64,000 nt of DNA from Rhizobium jaguaris (GCF_003627755.1 NZ_CP032694.1:3773501-3837500); one strand, 5' to 3'. Shown: positions 44,715 to 55,654, numbered from the stretch's first letter. Numbers and translations are program-made. Notes: generated from the letters alone by a model not told the origin.

Positions 44715-46229
44715 TCACCTCGGCATCCACCAGCCGGTGCGCCGGCCGATATGCATGTTGAGCGTTTTGGTCTCGGTGTAGTCTTCCACCGCATGTCGGC
44801 CGAGCTCGCGCCCGAGCCCTGATTGACGATAGCCGCCGAAGGGCAGTTCGGCTGCGCCATCCATGAAGGTGTTCATCCAGATCGTGCCGGCCCGCACCCG
44901 CCGCCCGATCGTCATGCATGTGTCGAAATCGCGGCTCCAGACACCGGCGGAAAGGCCGTAGTCGACGGAATTGGCAATGCGGATCGCATCTTCGGTTGTC
45001 TCAAACATCAGCACCGAAAGCACTGGCCCGAACACCTCCTCCTTCGCCACCGCCATCTCCGGTTTGACGTCGGCGAGAACGGTCGGCGCCATGTATTGGC
45101 CGAAGCCGAAATCGATCTGGCTGCCGCCATGTGCCACCGTCGCGCCGCTCTTTGCGGCGCCCGAGACATAGCCTTGAATCTTCTGCAGATGCTGCGGCGT
45201 GATGATCGCGCCGACTTGCGTTGAAGGATCGAGCGGATCGCCAACCTTTACCTTTTCCGACAGGCTGGCGATACGCGCTGTAACATCCCCTGCGATATCG
45301 CGATGGACGATCAGCCGCGAGCCGGCATTGCAGCATTCGCCGGCGTTGAAATAGGCGCCGAACACTGCGGCATCGACGAACTCGTCGAGATTGGCGTCGG
45401 GAAAGACGATCTGCGGGTTCTTGCCGCCGAGTTCAAGCGAAACCTTCTTCAGCGTCTGCGCCGCATTCGCCATGGTTAGCCGCCCGACGCCCGTCGACCC
45501 GGTGAAGGAGATCATGTCGACATCCGGATGGCTGGTCATCGACGCGCCGACATCGGCACCCATGCCGACCAGGATGTTGACGACGCCGGCCGGCACACCG
45601 GCCTCCATCAGGATTTCGCCGAGCACCAGCGTTGAACCCGACGTCAGTTCGGACGGCTTGACCACAGCCGTGCAGCCTGCGGCAAGCGCAAAAGGTAACT
45701 TCTGACTGACGATCAGGAATGGGAAATTCCAGGGCGTGATGATCGAGACGACCCCAATTGCCTCGCGCAACACGACACCCATCATGCCGTCGCCGAGCGT
45801 ATTGTAACTCTCGCCGTGCAGATCGCGGGCGAGAGCAGCGGCGTAGCGCCAGATATCGACGGAGCCGGCGATCTCGCTGCGCACCTGGGTGATCGGCTTG
45901 CCGGCCTCGATCGCATCGAGATAGGCGAGTTCCTCGGCCCGCACCGAGATCATGTCGGCGGCTTTCAGGAGGATGTTGGAGCGTTCCGCCGCCGTCATGC
46001 GCGGCCAGGGACCATGGTCGAACGCCCCGCGCGCGGCGGCGATTGCCCGATGCACATCGTCCTTGGTCGCGGATTTATAGCGGCTGACAGTGACTCCATG
46101 GCTCGGCGCTACGCGGTCGATCGTGCCGGTCTCGACGCCTTCGACCCATTTGCCGTCGATCAGCATCTTGAATTCGCGCACCTTTACGTCGGGAAGCGCC
46201 TGTGGCTTCACAAGGACCGTCATCACCAT
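44715..46229 (-). CDS. aldehyde dehydrogenase family protein
   Basis: A 504-aa NAD(P)-dependent aldehyde dehydrogenase that converts an aldehyde to its acid. Catalytic residues are N168 in ITPWNFP, K191, E266 in LELGGKNP and the nucleophile in NAGECCNAG (C299/C300), with FTGST (242-246) for NAD. The pair of cysteines at the active site is unusual, since GQxC is the normal form. It overlaps the enoyl-CoA hydratase gene by 7 nt. In the operon it could oxidise the aldehyde made by a GMC enzyme, before a CoA transferase acts on the acid. Confidence 0.93.
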   Translation of the reverse strand: MVMTVLVKPQALPDVKVREFKMLIDGKWVEGVETGTIDRVAPSHGVTVSRYKSATKDDVHRAIAAARGAFDHGPWPRMTAAERSNILLKAADMISVRAEELAYLDAIEAGKPITQVRSEIAGSVDIWRYAAALARDLHGESYNTLGDGMMGVVLREAIGVVSIITPWNFPFLIVSQKLPFALAAGCTAVVKPSELTSGSTLVLGEILMEAGVPAGVVNILVGMGADVGASMTSHPDVDMISFTGSTGVGRLTMANAAQTLKKVSLELGGKNPQIVFPDANLDEFVDAAVFGAYFNAGECCNAGSRLIVHRDIAGDVTARIASLSEKVKVGDPLDPSTQVGAIITPQHLQKIQGYVSGAAKSGATVAHGGSQIDFGFGQYMAPTVLADVKPEMAVAKEEVFGPVLSVLMFETTEDAIRIANSVDYGLSAGVWSRDFDTCMTIGRRVRAGTIWMNTFMDGAAELPFGGYRQSGLGRELGRHAVEDYTETKTLNMHIGRRTGWWMPR

Positions 46230-46996
46230 TCCCCCTTGAATTCGGCGGCGCGTTTGCCGGCAAAGGCCGCAACGCCCTCCTTGAGGTCGCCGGTTTTGGC
46301 GACCAGGATCGATCCCAGCGCCTCGACGGCTGACCCATTATCCTCGCCATTGGCCGAAGCGATCATCAGCTTCGCAATCTCCAGCGCCGCCGGTCCGCGC
46401 ATGGCGATGCGCGCCGCGTAATCCCTCGCGGCAGCAAGCGCCGTTCCCGTTTCGACGACGGCATCCACTAGACCGTAACCATGCGCTTCCTCGGCGGAAA
46501 ACATCTCTCCGCCCAGCACCATGCGACGCACGATCTGCGCACCGAACCGCTTGGTAAGCCGCTGCGTACCAGACCAACCGGGCACCATGCCGAGGCTTGT
46601 CTCCGGTAGGCCGATCCTGATCTGGCTTTCCGCAATGCGGATGTCAGCTGCGGCCGCCAGCTCCAGCCCGCCGCCAAGCGCATGACCATTCAATGCGGCG
46701 ATCACCGGCATGCGGAGCGTTGCCAGCCGCTCGAAGACACGATGGCCGAAGCGCACCCAGGCATGACCGAACTCGTTGGCCGCCATACCATCCCAGGCTT
46801 TGATGTCGCCGCCGGCCGAAAAGGCCTTGCCTTCGCCGGTCAGGATTGCGACACGCACGGAACCGTTCGCCTCGACTTCGTCACAGGCTGCCGCCAGCGC
46901 CTTCAGCATCTCGATATCGAACGCGTTGAGCTTTTCCGGCCGCGAGACCGTGATCGTCGCGACGGAGCTTTCAACGGATACCTTGACCTCACCCAT
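46223..46996 (-). CDS. enoyl-CoA hydratase/isomerase family protein
   Basis: A 257-aa crotonase-fold enzyme. The oxyanion hole is formed by FSAGGDIKAW and NGHALGGGLELA; both catalytic glutamates are present, E112 in LEL and E132 in LPETSLG, so hydratase chemistry is possible. The WSGTQRL motif follows. The ATG at 46996 (GGGAGGAG ribosome site) overlaps the CoA transferase gene by 8 nt, so the two are coupled. The pairing suggests that the acid is activated to its CoA ester and then hydrated or cleaved. The substrate is unknown. Confidence 0.92.
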   Translation of the reverse strand: MGEVKVSVESSVATITVSRPEKLNAFDIEMLKALAAACDEVEANGSVRVAILTGEGKAFSAGGDIKAWDGMAANEFGHAWVRFGHRVFERLATLRMPVIAALNGHALGGGLELAAAADIRIAESQIRIGLPETSLGMVPGWSGTQRLTKRFGAQIVRRMVLGGEMFSAEEAHGYGLVDAVVETGTALAAARDYAARIAMRGPAALEIAKLMIASANGEDNGSAVEALGSILVAKTGDLKEGVAAFAGKRAAEFKGEW

Positions 46997-48602
46997 GGCC
47001 CGCTCCTCCCAGAACACGCCTGGCCTTGGCAGGTAGTGTCAGACCAACGGGCGCTTCATGGAACAGAGCCGCATCCATCACCTTCAGCCGGTCGGAAACG
47101 AGCAGCGGGAATTCCGACTGATCGAGAATATGCGCCTCCAAATCGACGCCGGGCGCAATCTCCGTCAGCAGCAGGCCATCCGGCGTCAACTTCATCACGC
47201 AGCGTTCGGTGACATAGGTGATATCCTGCCCCTGTGCGATGCCGCGCGGGCCGGAGAAGGTGACGTGTTCGACCGCATTCACCAGCTTCTTCAGCTTGCC
47301 TTCCTTCTCGATGACGAGCCGGCCCTCCCCGACGCCGAGCTTCGCGCCGGCATTGAACATGCCGGAGAAGACGATCTTCTTCGCCCGCGCCGTAATGTCG
47401 ACAAAGCCACCGGCGCCGGCCGTCACATGCGGCCGGAAGCTGAGCCTGGAAACATTGACCGAACCGTCGCGGCCGATCTCCAGGAAGGAAAGAAGCGAAG
47501 CGTCGAAACCGGCACCCTGGAAATAGGTGAACTGATAGGGCGACGGCATGAAGGCATCGGCATTGGACGCGCAGCCGAAGGCAAAATCGAGCAGCGGCAC
47601 GCCGCCGACCGCTCCCTGCTCGATCACCCAGGTGACCGCGCCATGCAACCCTTCTTCCATCAGGATACGCGGCACATTGGCCGAAATGCCGAAGCCGAGA
47701 TTGACGGCACTGCCGGATTGCAACTCCTGCGCCACCCGCCGGGCGATGACCTTCTGGATATTGAATTCCGGCACGCGGAAGCTGTCGAGCGGCCGAAAGA
47801 TCTCGCCCGAGATCGCCGGATCGTAAAGCGTCTGAGTCGTCTGTTTCTGATCCGGGTCGACCACGATATAGTCGACCAGAACTCCTGGAATGCGTACGTC
47901 ATGCGGTTTCAGCGAGCCTTCCTTGGCAAGACGCTTGACCTGGGCAATGACGATGCCGCCATTGTTGCGGGCGGCAAGCGCCTGGTCGAGCCCGCCGAGA
48001 TAGGCGCCTTCGTGCTCATAGGTGAGATTGCCGCGCTCGTCGGTGGTGGTTGCCCGGATGATAGCCACCTGCGGCGCGATCGCCTTGAAATAGAGCCAGT
48101 CTTCACCCTCGAAGCGGATTCGCTTCACCACCGGCTCAGCCTCGGCGGCCGCATTCATGGCGCAACCCTCGCGTTCCGGGTCGACGAAGGTGTCGAGACC
48201 GACCTTGGTCAACACGCCGGGACGCTTGGCGGCCGCTTCGCGATGCATGTCGAAGAGAATGCCCGAGGGGATATTGTAGGCCGCCACCTCGTTGCCGCCG
48301 ATCATCTGCCAGATCAGTGGCGGTTCGGAGCTCGAAGGGCCGGAGGGATAGGAGCCGCCGATGATCTTTTTCAGCAGACCTTTCTTGGCGATATGATCAA
48401 CGCCCTTGATGCCGCTCATGTCGCCCGCCGCGATCGGATGCAGCGTCGTCAGATCGCGCGGATGGCCCGTCGTCTCGAAACGCTCGCCGATCGCCTTCAG
48501 CATCAGGTCCGGGCAGCCGAGACCGCTTGAGGATGAGACGGAGACGATGGCACGATCGGGGATCAGGGCGGCCGCCTCCGCAGGAGTGATATGCTTGTTC
48601 AT
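46989..48602 (-). CDS. acyl-CoA:acetate/3-ketoacid CoA-transferase family protein
   Basis: A 537-aa fused-type (alpha plus beta) family I CoA transferase related to YdiF and propionate CoA transferase. The catalytic glutamate is E328 in VIEQGAVGG, which forms the glutamyl-CoA thioester; the glycine-rich NLGFGISANVPRIL precedes it. Length matches the one-chain form. The ATG at 48602 is preferred over a frame to 48689. It follows the Gfo/Idh gene by 8 nt. It moves CoA from acetyl-CoA or another donor to a carboxylic acid made by the pathway. Confidence 0.9.
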   Translation of the reverse strand: MNKHITPAEAAALIPDRAIVSVSSSSGLGCPDLMLKAIGERFETTGHPRDLTTLHPIAAGDMSGIKGVDHIAKKGLLKKIIGGSYPSGPSSSEPPLIWQMIGGNEVAAYNIPSGILFDMHREAAAKRPGVLTKVGLDTFVDPEREGCAMNAAAEAEPVVKRIRFEGEDWLYFKAIAPQVAIIRATTTDERGNLTYEHEGAYLGGLDQALAARNNGGIVIAQVKRLAKEGSLKPHDVRIPGVLVDYIVVDPDQKQTTQTLYDPAISGEIFRPLDSFRVPEFNIQKVIARRVAQELQSGSAVNLGFGISANVPRILMEEGLHGAVTWVIEQGAVGGVPLLDFAFGCASNADAFMPSPYQFTYFQGAGFDASLLSFLEIGRDGSVNVSRLSFRPHVTAGAGGFVDITARAKKIVFSGMFNAGAKLGVGEGRLVIEKEGKLKKLVNAVEHVTFSGPRGIAQGQDITYVTERCVMKLTPDGLLLTEIAPGVDLEAHILDQSEFPLLVSDRLKVMDAALFHEAPVGLTLPAKARRVLGGAGHG

Positions 48603-48610
48603 CGCGGCGC

Positions 48611-50664
<2,054 letters not shown>

Positions 50665-50706
50665 CCGTCTCCCTGCGGGCTTTAAATCCTTTTGTTGAGG
50701 TGATTA

Positions 50707-50722
50707 TTTGGAACGTTCCAAA
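50707..50722. promoter_or_regulatory. LacI-type operator 1
   Basis: TTTGGAACGTTCCAAA is a perfect 16-bp palindrome with the central CG step typical of LacI/GalR sites, 43 bp upstream of the LacI start codon. Confidence 0.85.
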
Positions 50723-50780
50723 TTTTGTCAAGTCCATAATGGACGCCGCGATGAGAACGCTTGTCGGCTCGGCAAATGCG

Positions 50781-51057
50781 AGGCCCTTTCTCGTCCTTGG
50801 CGGGCGAGAAAGCAATTTCATTGGTTTAGGAATTGCGATATCCGAATCTCAACAAGCTCAAAAGCTTAGCGCAATTTCTAACCATTGAAATTGCAGGAGA
50901 ATTTATCTGTATCTTGCACCGGTATGCCGGGAATTGGTAGCGTCTTCACCTACCCCCGCTCTTGTAAAAACTAAGAATTATGCGAGGCACGAGCCTTCGC
51001 CTAGTCCCAAGTTTTTACTTTCTCGCCCGCCAAGGGCGAGATAGAGCTCCGCCTCAC
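50781..51057. repeat. structured intergenic repeat, family A, copy 2
   Basis: The same plan as the 13196 element. Terminal inverted repeats are TCCTTGGCGGGCGAGAAAGC on the left and CTTTCTCGCCCGCCAAGGGC on the right, followed by CCGCCTCAC. The inner stem GCAATTTCATTGGTTTAGG pairs with the CGCAATTTCTAACCATTGAA region. The second stem is GTAAAAACT with AGTTTTTAC, where copy 1 has CAAAATC with GATTTTG: the sequence changed while pairing was kept. It lies between two LacI operators in the regulatory region of the 12-gene unit. Confidence 0.85.
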
Positions 51058-51103
51058 CGATGAATCTCCCATACTTCACATCGAACAGATCGAAGCCTTT
51101 ATA

Positions 51104-51119
51104 TTTGGAACGTTCTAAA
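51104..51119. promoter_or_regulatory. LacI-type operator 2
   Basis: TTTGGAACGTTCTAAA differs from operator 1 by one base. It lies 397 bp upstream of operator 1 on the far side of the family A repeat. A loop between the two is possible. Confidence 0.75.
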
Positions 51120-51144
51120 TCAATGCCTTCCCTAGCATGCAGAA

Positions 51145-51175
51145 ACGCCCAGCAACCGAACGGGTTACCGGGCGT
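51145..51175 (-). terminator. terminator after branched-chain-type binding protein
   Basis: On the minus strand ACGCCCGGTAACC pairs with GGTTGCTGGGCGT around a short loop and is followed by TTCTGC. It lies 34 nt after the stop of the binding-protein gene. Confidence 0.65.
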
Positions 51176-51208
51176 CCCATGGAAACGAAAATATAAGAAC
51201 CGCAGGCT

Positions 51209-52471
51209 TTATTTATTCAACTGCGCTTGCAGCTTGTTGACGTCCTCGGTCGACATCTCTCCATCCGTCGTCACCTTGCCGCCCACGATCTTCCAGAGAC
51301 GGAACGGGCCGGTGATGTCGCCGTATTTGTCGAAGGCGACCGGGCCGATGACGCCCTCATAGCGGATCGGCTTACCATCCTTGATCAGGCCGAGCGCCTT
51401 GGCGAACTCATCCTTGCCGGCATAGATCGGCGTGCCCTTGGGATCGACCGCCTTGAACATCGCATCCTTGATCTTGGCCGGATCGTCCGAGCCTGCAATC
51501 GCGATGGCGAGGCCGACGATGGCACCGGCGTCATAGGAACGGTCAGCCGCCGGATTGGAGGGTTCGATTCCCGAGAAATCCTTGTAGTTCTTCATGAAAT
51601 AGTCGGTCGAAGCGGTCGGGCTGGTGCCGGAGGAGGTGCCATAGGCATCCTTGAGGTAGTCGGCGCCGACCGAGTCGATGAAATCTGGGCTGTTCATGCC
51701 GTCGTTGAGCAGGAATTTCTGCACGCCTCCCTGCGAAATCCAAGTACGGGCGATGGTTGCGCCATCGACCGGCGTGCTGACGAGATAAAGACCGTCCGGA
51801 TTGCCAGCCATGGCGGCGGTGACTTCCGAGGCATAGCTCGACTGCTTTTCGTTATAAGGCGTGTCGGACACGATCGTGCCGCCAAGCGCTTTATAGGCGC
51901 GAGAGAACTCCGCCACCATGTTGACGCCAAAGTCGTTGTTGACGTGGATGACCGCAAGCTTCTTGAAGCCCTTGTCGATCGCGTATTTCGCGGCCGCTAC
52001 ACCCTGCAGCGCGTCCGAAGTGATGGTGCGGAAGAAGATGCCGTTGGTCTTGCCGTCACGACCGAGCGCCGTCAGCGTCGGCGAGGACGAGGCCGGCGAC
52101 ACCTGCACGATCTTGGCCGGCGCGGTGACCGAGGTCAGGATCGGAATCGAGACCGACGAGATGATGCCGCCGATGATGACGGGCACCTTCTTCACCTGCA
52201 CGAGCTGGGTCGCGGCATCTACGGCGACATTGCCCTGGCTCTGGCTGTCGCGCGTGTCGGTCACCAGATCGCAGCCGCGTACACCGCCGGCGGCGTTGAT
52301 GTCGCGGAAGGCCATCTCGACCGATTTCGCGCCCGCCTGGCCATATTCGCCGGCAGGCCCCGTCAGCTCCATGACCAGCCCGACGGTGATCTTGCAGTCT
52401 GCCGCATTGGCAACGCCTGCCGCAGCAAGGAGTGCCAGAGCGGTGGTGAGTTGAAATATCGTCTTTTTCAT
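51209..52471 (-). CDS. branched-chain-amino-acid-type ABC substrate-binding protein
   Basis: A 420-aa periplasmic type I binding protein of the LivJ family. The signal peptide is residues 1-24 (VANA-AD). The mature chain begins CKITVGLVMELTGPAGEYGQAGAKS and contains VVDAATQLVQV-like and VIIGGIISSVSIPI segments, then HVNNDFGVNMVAEF. Cysteines in ADCKI and RGCDLV probably form a disulfide. AAGGGGAAC precedes the ATG. It is the last gene of the minus-strand group led by the GntR gene; the matching permeases and ATPases are on the plus strand from 55703. The ligand is not necessarily a branched-chain amino acid. Confidence 0.9.
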   Translation of the reverse strand: MKKTIFQLTTALALLAAAGVANAADCKITVGLVMELTGPAGEYGQAGAKSVEMAFRDINAAGGVRGCDLVTDTRDSQSQGNVAVDAATQLVQVKKVPVIIGGIISSVSIPILTSVTAPAKIVQVSPASSSPTLTALGRDGKTNGIFFRTITSDALQGVAAAKYAIDKGFKKLAVIHVNNDFGVNMVAEFSRAYKALGGTIVSDTPYNEKQSSYASEVTAAMAGNPDGLYLVSTPVDGATIARTWISQGGVQKFLLNDGMNSPDFIDSVGADYLKDAYGTSSGTSPTASTDYFMKNYKDFSGIEPSNPAADRSYDAGAIVGLAIAIAGSDDPAKIKDAMFKAVDPKGTPIYAGKDEFAKALGLIKDGKPIRYEGVIGPVAFDKYGDITGPFRLWKIVGGKVTTDGEMSTEDVNKLQAQLNK

Positions 52472-52505
52472 CTTTGTTCCCCTTGTTAGGTACACGACTT
52501 CTATT

Positions 52506-52952
52506 TCAGTGGTTGGCCTGTTTCGTCTCAGGCGCCTGCAGCCAGGTTTCATGCAGATGCCGCCATTCGACGCCGTTCGGCATCGATGAATTCTCGCTAA
52601 AAAGCGCGCTCGCCCGCCGCCAGGTCCAGACGCCGGCTCGGCACTGTGCCTCGACATAGGTCACGACGATGATGCCGGCGGCCTCCCAGCCAGGCGTGAC
52701 ATCATCGATCTCGATCACGAAATCACCGTGAAAACAGCTTCGGTTGGCCCGGACATGGCTGATGATGGAATCGCGCTCGATAATGCGCCCATCGTCCGGC
52801 GTGACGATGCGAAAGCCCTCGCCCAAGACTTTCTCGAACCGGCTGAAATCCGTCGGGTGGGAGTCGGCTGCGTTATACCAGTCGGCGAAATAGCGATGCA
52901 GGTCGATGATTTCGGCCTTGGCGCGATCGAAGAGGGATGGGCTCGTGCTCAT
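52506..52952 (-). CDS. NTF2-like (DUF4440-type) protein
   Basis: A 148-aa cytoplasmic protein with the cone-shaped NTF2/SnoaL fold. The pattern is an N-terminal helix (LFDRAKAEIIDLHRYFADWYNAAD), FEKVLGEGFRIVTPDDGRIIERDSI, and the beta strands VVTYVEAQCRAGVWTWRRASALF, ending with WRHLHETWL. Such proteins bind small hydrophobic ligands or act as isomerases. The ATG overlaps the aldo/keto reductase stop by 4 nt. Its role is unknown, but the linkage suggests that it acts on a compound carried by the ABC transporter. Confidence 0.75.
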   Translation of the reverse strand: MSTSPSLFDRAKAEIIDLHRYFADWYNAADSHPTDFSRFEKVLGEGFRIVTPDDGRIIERDSIISHVRANRSCFHGDFVIEIDDVTPGWEAAGIIVVTYVEAQCRAGVWTWRRASALFSENSSMPNGVEWRHLHETWLQAPETKQANH

Positions 52953-54004
52953 TTTTTCCCCGCGTTCAGATTGTAATGCATGATTGAGCCATGCCGCCCC
53001 GTGCGGTCGCGCTCCAGCGTGTAGACATCGCCGAGCAGGCCGTTGCTCTCAGCGATGATCGCGGCAATCTGAGACCGCTCCTCCGCTGTGAGCGCAATAT
53101 CCATGATTTTCGCATTGGTAAGCGCATGTGCCTGATTGCGGGCGCCGACAATGACAGCAGCCACTTGCGGCTGTTCCAGCACCCAGGCACTTGCAATGGT
53201 GGCAATATCGACGCCATGGCAGTCGCCGATGGTCTTCAGCGTTCGGAGCAGCGACTGGAACGGGTCCCAGCCGCCGAAATCGTCGATGATCAGCTTGTAT
53301 TTGACCAGCGAGCGGTTCTCGAGCGGCATCTCCGGCTCCGGCTGCCCAAGCCATCTGTCGCTGAGGAATCCGCCTGCGACGGAGCCGTAGCAGAGGAAGC
53401 GGACATTGTTGTCGGCCGCAAGTGCTGCCAGACTGTTCGCGGGCCTCTGATCAAGCACGGAATATTGCAGTTGCTGGCTGACTAGGGGAATACCGGCTTT
53501 CAGGATTTCGGCGATGTGCGGTGTATCGAAATTCGTCGTACCGACATTGCGGACCTTACCCTCCCGCCGCATCTCGTCCAGCCAGCCGAGCGCGTCGAGA
53601 TAACCGGGCAGCGCATAATCCCACCAGTGAAACTGCACAAGGTCCAGCCGCTCCGTTTTCAGCCGCCGCAGCGATTGCTCCACGATGCCTCTGATGTAGT
53701 CTCGGCTGATGCGCGACAGCATTTCGAGATCGGGCACAAGCTTGGTGTGCACCTTCATCTTGGCGGCGACATCGAGCCCACGCTCCTTGGCAAGCCGCAG
53801 GCGGGCAGCACCGATCAGCTCTTCGACGCCGGTATAGATATCGGCGCAATCGTAGGTGATGATGCCCGCGTCGAAAGCGGCGATGAGGTCGGTCACAGCC
53901 TGCGCGCGGTCGATCGCTCCATGGCCGCCGGCCAATTGCCAGCCGCCGCGGATGACGCGGGAGATCGCATAGCCGGGGCTGAGTTCGAAGGTCTTGGCAT
54001 TCAT
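52949..54004 (-). CDS. aldo/keto reductase family protein
   Basis: A 351-aa NADPH-dependent TIM-barrel oxidoreductase. The catalytic tetrad can be placed: D52 and Y57 in YDCADIYTG, K82 or K84 in AAKMKVHTK, and H126 in QFHWWDY. The C-terminal cofactor region includes VAAVIVGARNQAH. A GGGW-type start (RGGWQLAGGHG) is typical of the L-galactose/pyridoxal-type subgroup. It lies directly between the NTF2-like and TIGR04076 genes. It may reduce or oxidise a carbonyl on the transported compound. Confidence 0.9.
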   Translation of the reverse strand: MNAKTFELSPGYAISRVIRGGWQLAGGHGAIDRAQAVTDLIAAFDAGIITYDCADIYTGVEELIGAARLRLAKERGLDVAAKMKVHTKLVPDLEMLSRISRDYIRGIVEQSLRRLKTERLDLVQFHWWDYALPGYLDALGWLDEMRREGKVRNVGTTNFDTPHIAEILKAGIPLVSQQLQYSVLDQRPANSLAALAADNNVRFLCYGSVAGGFLSDRWLGQPEPEMPLENRSLVKYKLIIDDFGGWDPFQSLLRTLKTIGDCHGVDIATIASAWVLEQPQVAAVIVGARNQAHALTNAKIMDIALTAEERSQIAAIIAESNGLLGDVYTLERDRTGRHGSIMHYNLNAGKK

Positions 54005-54358
54005 CTACTTAGTCTCCTCAGGCAACGGCACCGCCGTTGTCTCTGCGTGGCTAAACCGCCGCTTGCCTGTTCTGACGATCCGCAAACGGCTCGCGCAGTT
54101 GGGGTCCGGACAGGCGATCTCGGCATCCGACGTCATCCAGTCGTTCTTGTGGGTGGGCCGCTGCTTGGCCGCGAGCAGCGGCAATACGGCGGAGATGGAA
54201 TAGATGGAGAAACCCTGCCCTGGCGGCAGCGAAAGCATTTCGCCCTTGAGCTCGAAATAGTCACCCTCCTTGGCGCCGCAATAGATCGGCCTGCCCTCGG
54301 GGATGACGGCTTCGACACGCAGGTCGAACAACTCGAAGGAATCGTCTGATGCGCTCAT
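54005..54358 (-). CDS. TIGR04076 family protein
   Basis: A 117-aa protein that fits the TIGR04076 pattern: a small beta-rich N-terminal part (FDLRVEAVIPEGRPIYCGAKEGDYFELKG), then a hydrophobic centre with PGQGFSIYSISAVLPLLAAKQR and a Cys pair in ACPDPNCAS. The function of the family is unknown; members often sit beside amine or aromatic metabolism genes. It starts 1 nt after the DUF3830 stop and ends where the aldo/keto reductase begins. The two cysteine-containing segments could bind a metal. Confidence 0.7.
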   Translation of the reverse strand: MSASDDSFELFDLRVEAVIPEGRPIYCGAKEGDYFELKGEMLSLPPGQGFSIYSISAVLPLLAAKQRPTHKNDWMTSDAEIACPDPNCASRLRIVRTGKRRFSHAETTAVPLPEETK

Positions 54359-54359
54359 C

Positions 54360-54851
54360 TCACGCCTCCGTGATGCCAGCGAATGTCACGTCGCAGGCGC
54401 CGTTGCGGCGGATGATGCCGCAGGCGGCCGCGAAATGCTCGCGCTCTTCGGGGCGTACCTGTGCAACGACGCTGCCCGGCAGCCAGCCGATCGGAAACAA
54501 CAGCCGCGCGCCCTGCCCATAGAACAGGCCGATATCGAAGATCGGTTTGGGGCTGCCACCCCAGACACGCGCCGGCACATAGCTCAGCACGATATCGCCC
54601 GGCTGCGGCGTCAGCGTCGCGTTTTCCGCCGGGAGTGGATTTGCCCATTCCTGGCCGACAAGATGATCCGGCGGAATCGGGCAGGAAATCTCCGGTCCCG
54701 TCCACATGGCATGGATACCGGGCACGAGGCGCGGCTCGGCCAGATAGGCCCAAAGGAACCCCGCATTATCCGGCGCCTTGCCGTCGAGCAGCACGGCTGT
54801 GACGGAAAGCGCGGAACGGGGCTCGGTGATGCGGATGGCGCGCGTACTCAT
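54360..54851 (-). CDS. DUF3830 family protein
   Basis: A 163-aa protein of the cyclophilin-like DUF3830 family. Family blocks include GIHAMWTGPEISCPIP and QPGDIVLSYVPARVWGGSPKPIFDIGLFYG. No reaction is established. In my recollection members are frequently found with amidohydrolases and ABC transporters for amide or lactam compounds. It overlaps the GntR stop by 4 nt (ATGA), so it is translated with the regulator. The ATG at 54851 gives the family length; the longer open frame is an overlap with GntR. Confidence 0.75.
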   Translation of the reverse strand: MSTRAIRITEPRSALSVTAVLLDGKAPDNAGFLWAYLAEPRLVPGIHAMWTGPEISCPIPPDHLVGQEWANPLPAENATLTPQPGDIVLSYVPARVWGGSPKPIFDIGLFYGQGARLLFPIGWLPGSVVAQVRPEEREHFAAACGIIRRNGACDVTFAGITEA

Positions 54852-55585
54852 GACGTACCTTTGTTTGCCGCTTCGGCTTGCAGCTTGTTGCGGAGGAAAT
54901 TGAAAGGCCGGCTGATGTCGGCGATCAGCGCTTCGCGGGCAGCCGTGGCATCCTGAGCCGAAAGTGCTGCCACTACGCTGCGATGGAAATGCGCCGTATC
55001 GACCTCGCCGGCCTCGGAGAAGGCGTAGATCGCCACGCGGATGCAAGGGCCGGATTGCAGCCATAAGCTCTCGATCATCGGGATCAGCACGGCCGAGCCA
55101 CAAGCACGATAGATTTCGAAATGGAAGCTCTGGTTCAGAGTGACCTCGCGGTCGACATCCTTCTTTTGCTTCAGCGCCCGCATCTCGTCCCACTCGCCGA
55201 GCATGCTCTCGATGACGGAAATTTGGCGAGGGCTCATCCGCGTCGCCGCCAGTGCAATCGCCTCACCTTCGATCAGGATGCGAGCGCGCAACAGGTCGTC
55301 GATACGATCGAGGGTAATCGGCGGGACGCGGACGGAGCGATTGGGCAGCGCCTCCAGCGCCTTTTCCGTGATCAGCCGGCCCAGCGCCTCGCGCACCGGC
55401 ATGGTGCTGGTCATCAGCGCATCGGCAAGACCGCGAATGGTGAGCACCTGGCTCGGCTCGAACAGGCCGCCGATCAATGCCCGACGAAGCTCCAGATAGA
55501 CGCGATCCTGCACGGTCTCGCGGCCGACCGGCGCGAGCTGAGCGGCAATGGGGTGGTTGCTTTTCACGACGGCGGACTTTTGCAT
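54848..55585 (-). CDS. GntR-family (FCD) transcriptional regulator
   Basis: A 245-aa regulator. The winged helix spans about residues 18-85 (VQDRVYLELRRALIGGLFEPSQVLTIRGLADALMTSTMPVREALGRL in order, with the recognition helix near MPVREAL). The FCD domain follows, with metal-binding residues in ARILIEGEAIA, LNQSFHFEIYRA and a late HFHRSVV. It is divergent from the livGFHM-like genes and leads the minus-strand accessory genes, so it should control the whole island through the TGTGATCACA site in the 117-bp gap. Confidence 0.92.
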   Translation of the reverse strand: MQKSAVVKSNHPIAAQLAPVGRETVQDRVYLELRRALIGGLFEPSQVLTIRGLADALMTSTMPVREALGRLITEKALEALPNRSVRVPPITLDRIDDLLRARILIEGEAIALAATRMSPRQISVIESMLGEWDEMRALKQKKDVDREVTLNQSFHFEIYRACGSAVLIPMIESLWLQSGPCIRVAIYAFSEAGEVDTAHFHRSVVAALSAQDATAAREALIADISRPFNFLRNKLQAEAANKGTS

Positions 55586-55644
55586 GGCCTCCCCGCTTTT
55601 GACTTGCAGAGGCGATTAAAGCCGATTAGCGTGATCAATACAAG

Positions 55645-55654
55645 TGTGATCACA
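55645..55654. promoter_or_regulatory. probable GntR operator in divergent gap
   Basis: TGTGATCACA is a perfect 10-bp palindrome matching the GntR/FadR-type pattern of a GT and AC pair. A related GTGATCAA lies 14 bp upstream at 55631. Both are in the gap between the GntR gene and the livG-like gene. Confidence 0.6.

Noticed and set aside
47058..48530. Plus-strand frame of 490 codons opposite the CoA transferase
   Set aside because: Shadow of a conserved enzyme; composition rich in Arg, Gly and Asp.
53516..54349. Plus-strand frame opposite the aldo/keto reductase
   Set aside because: Runs antisense across two real genes without its own start signals.
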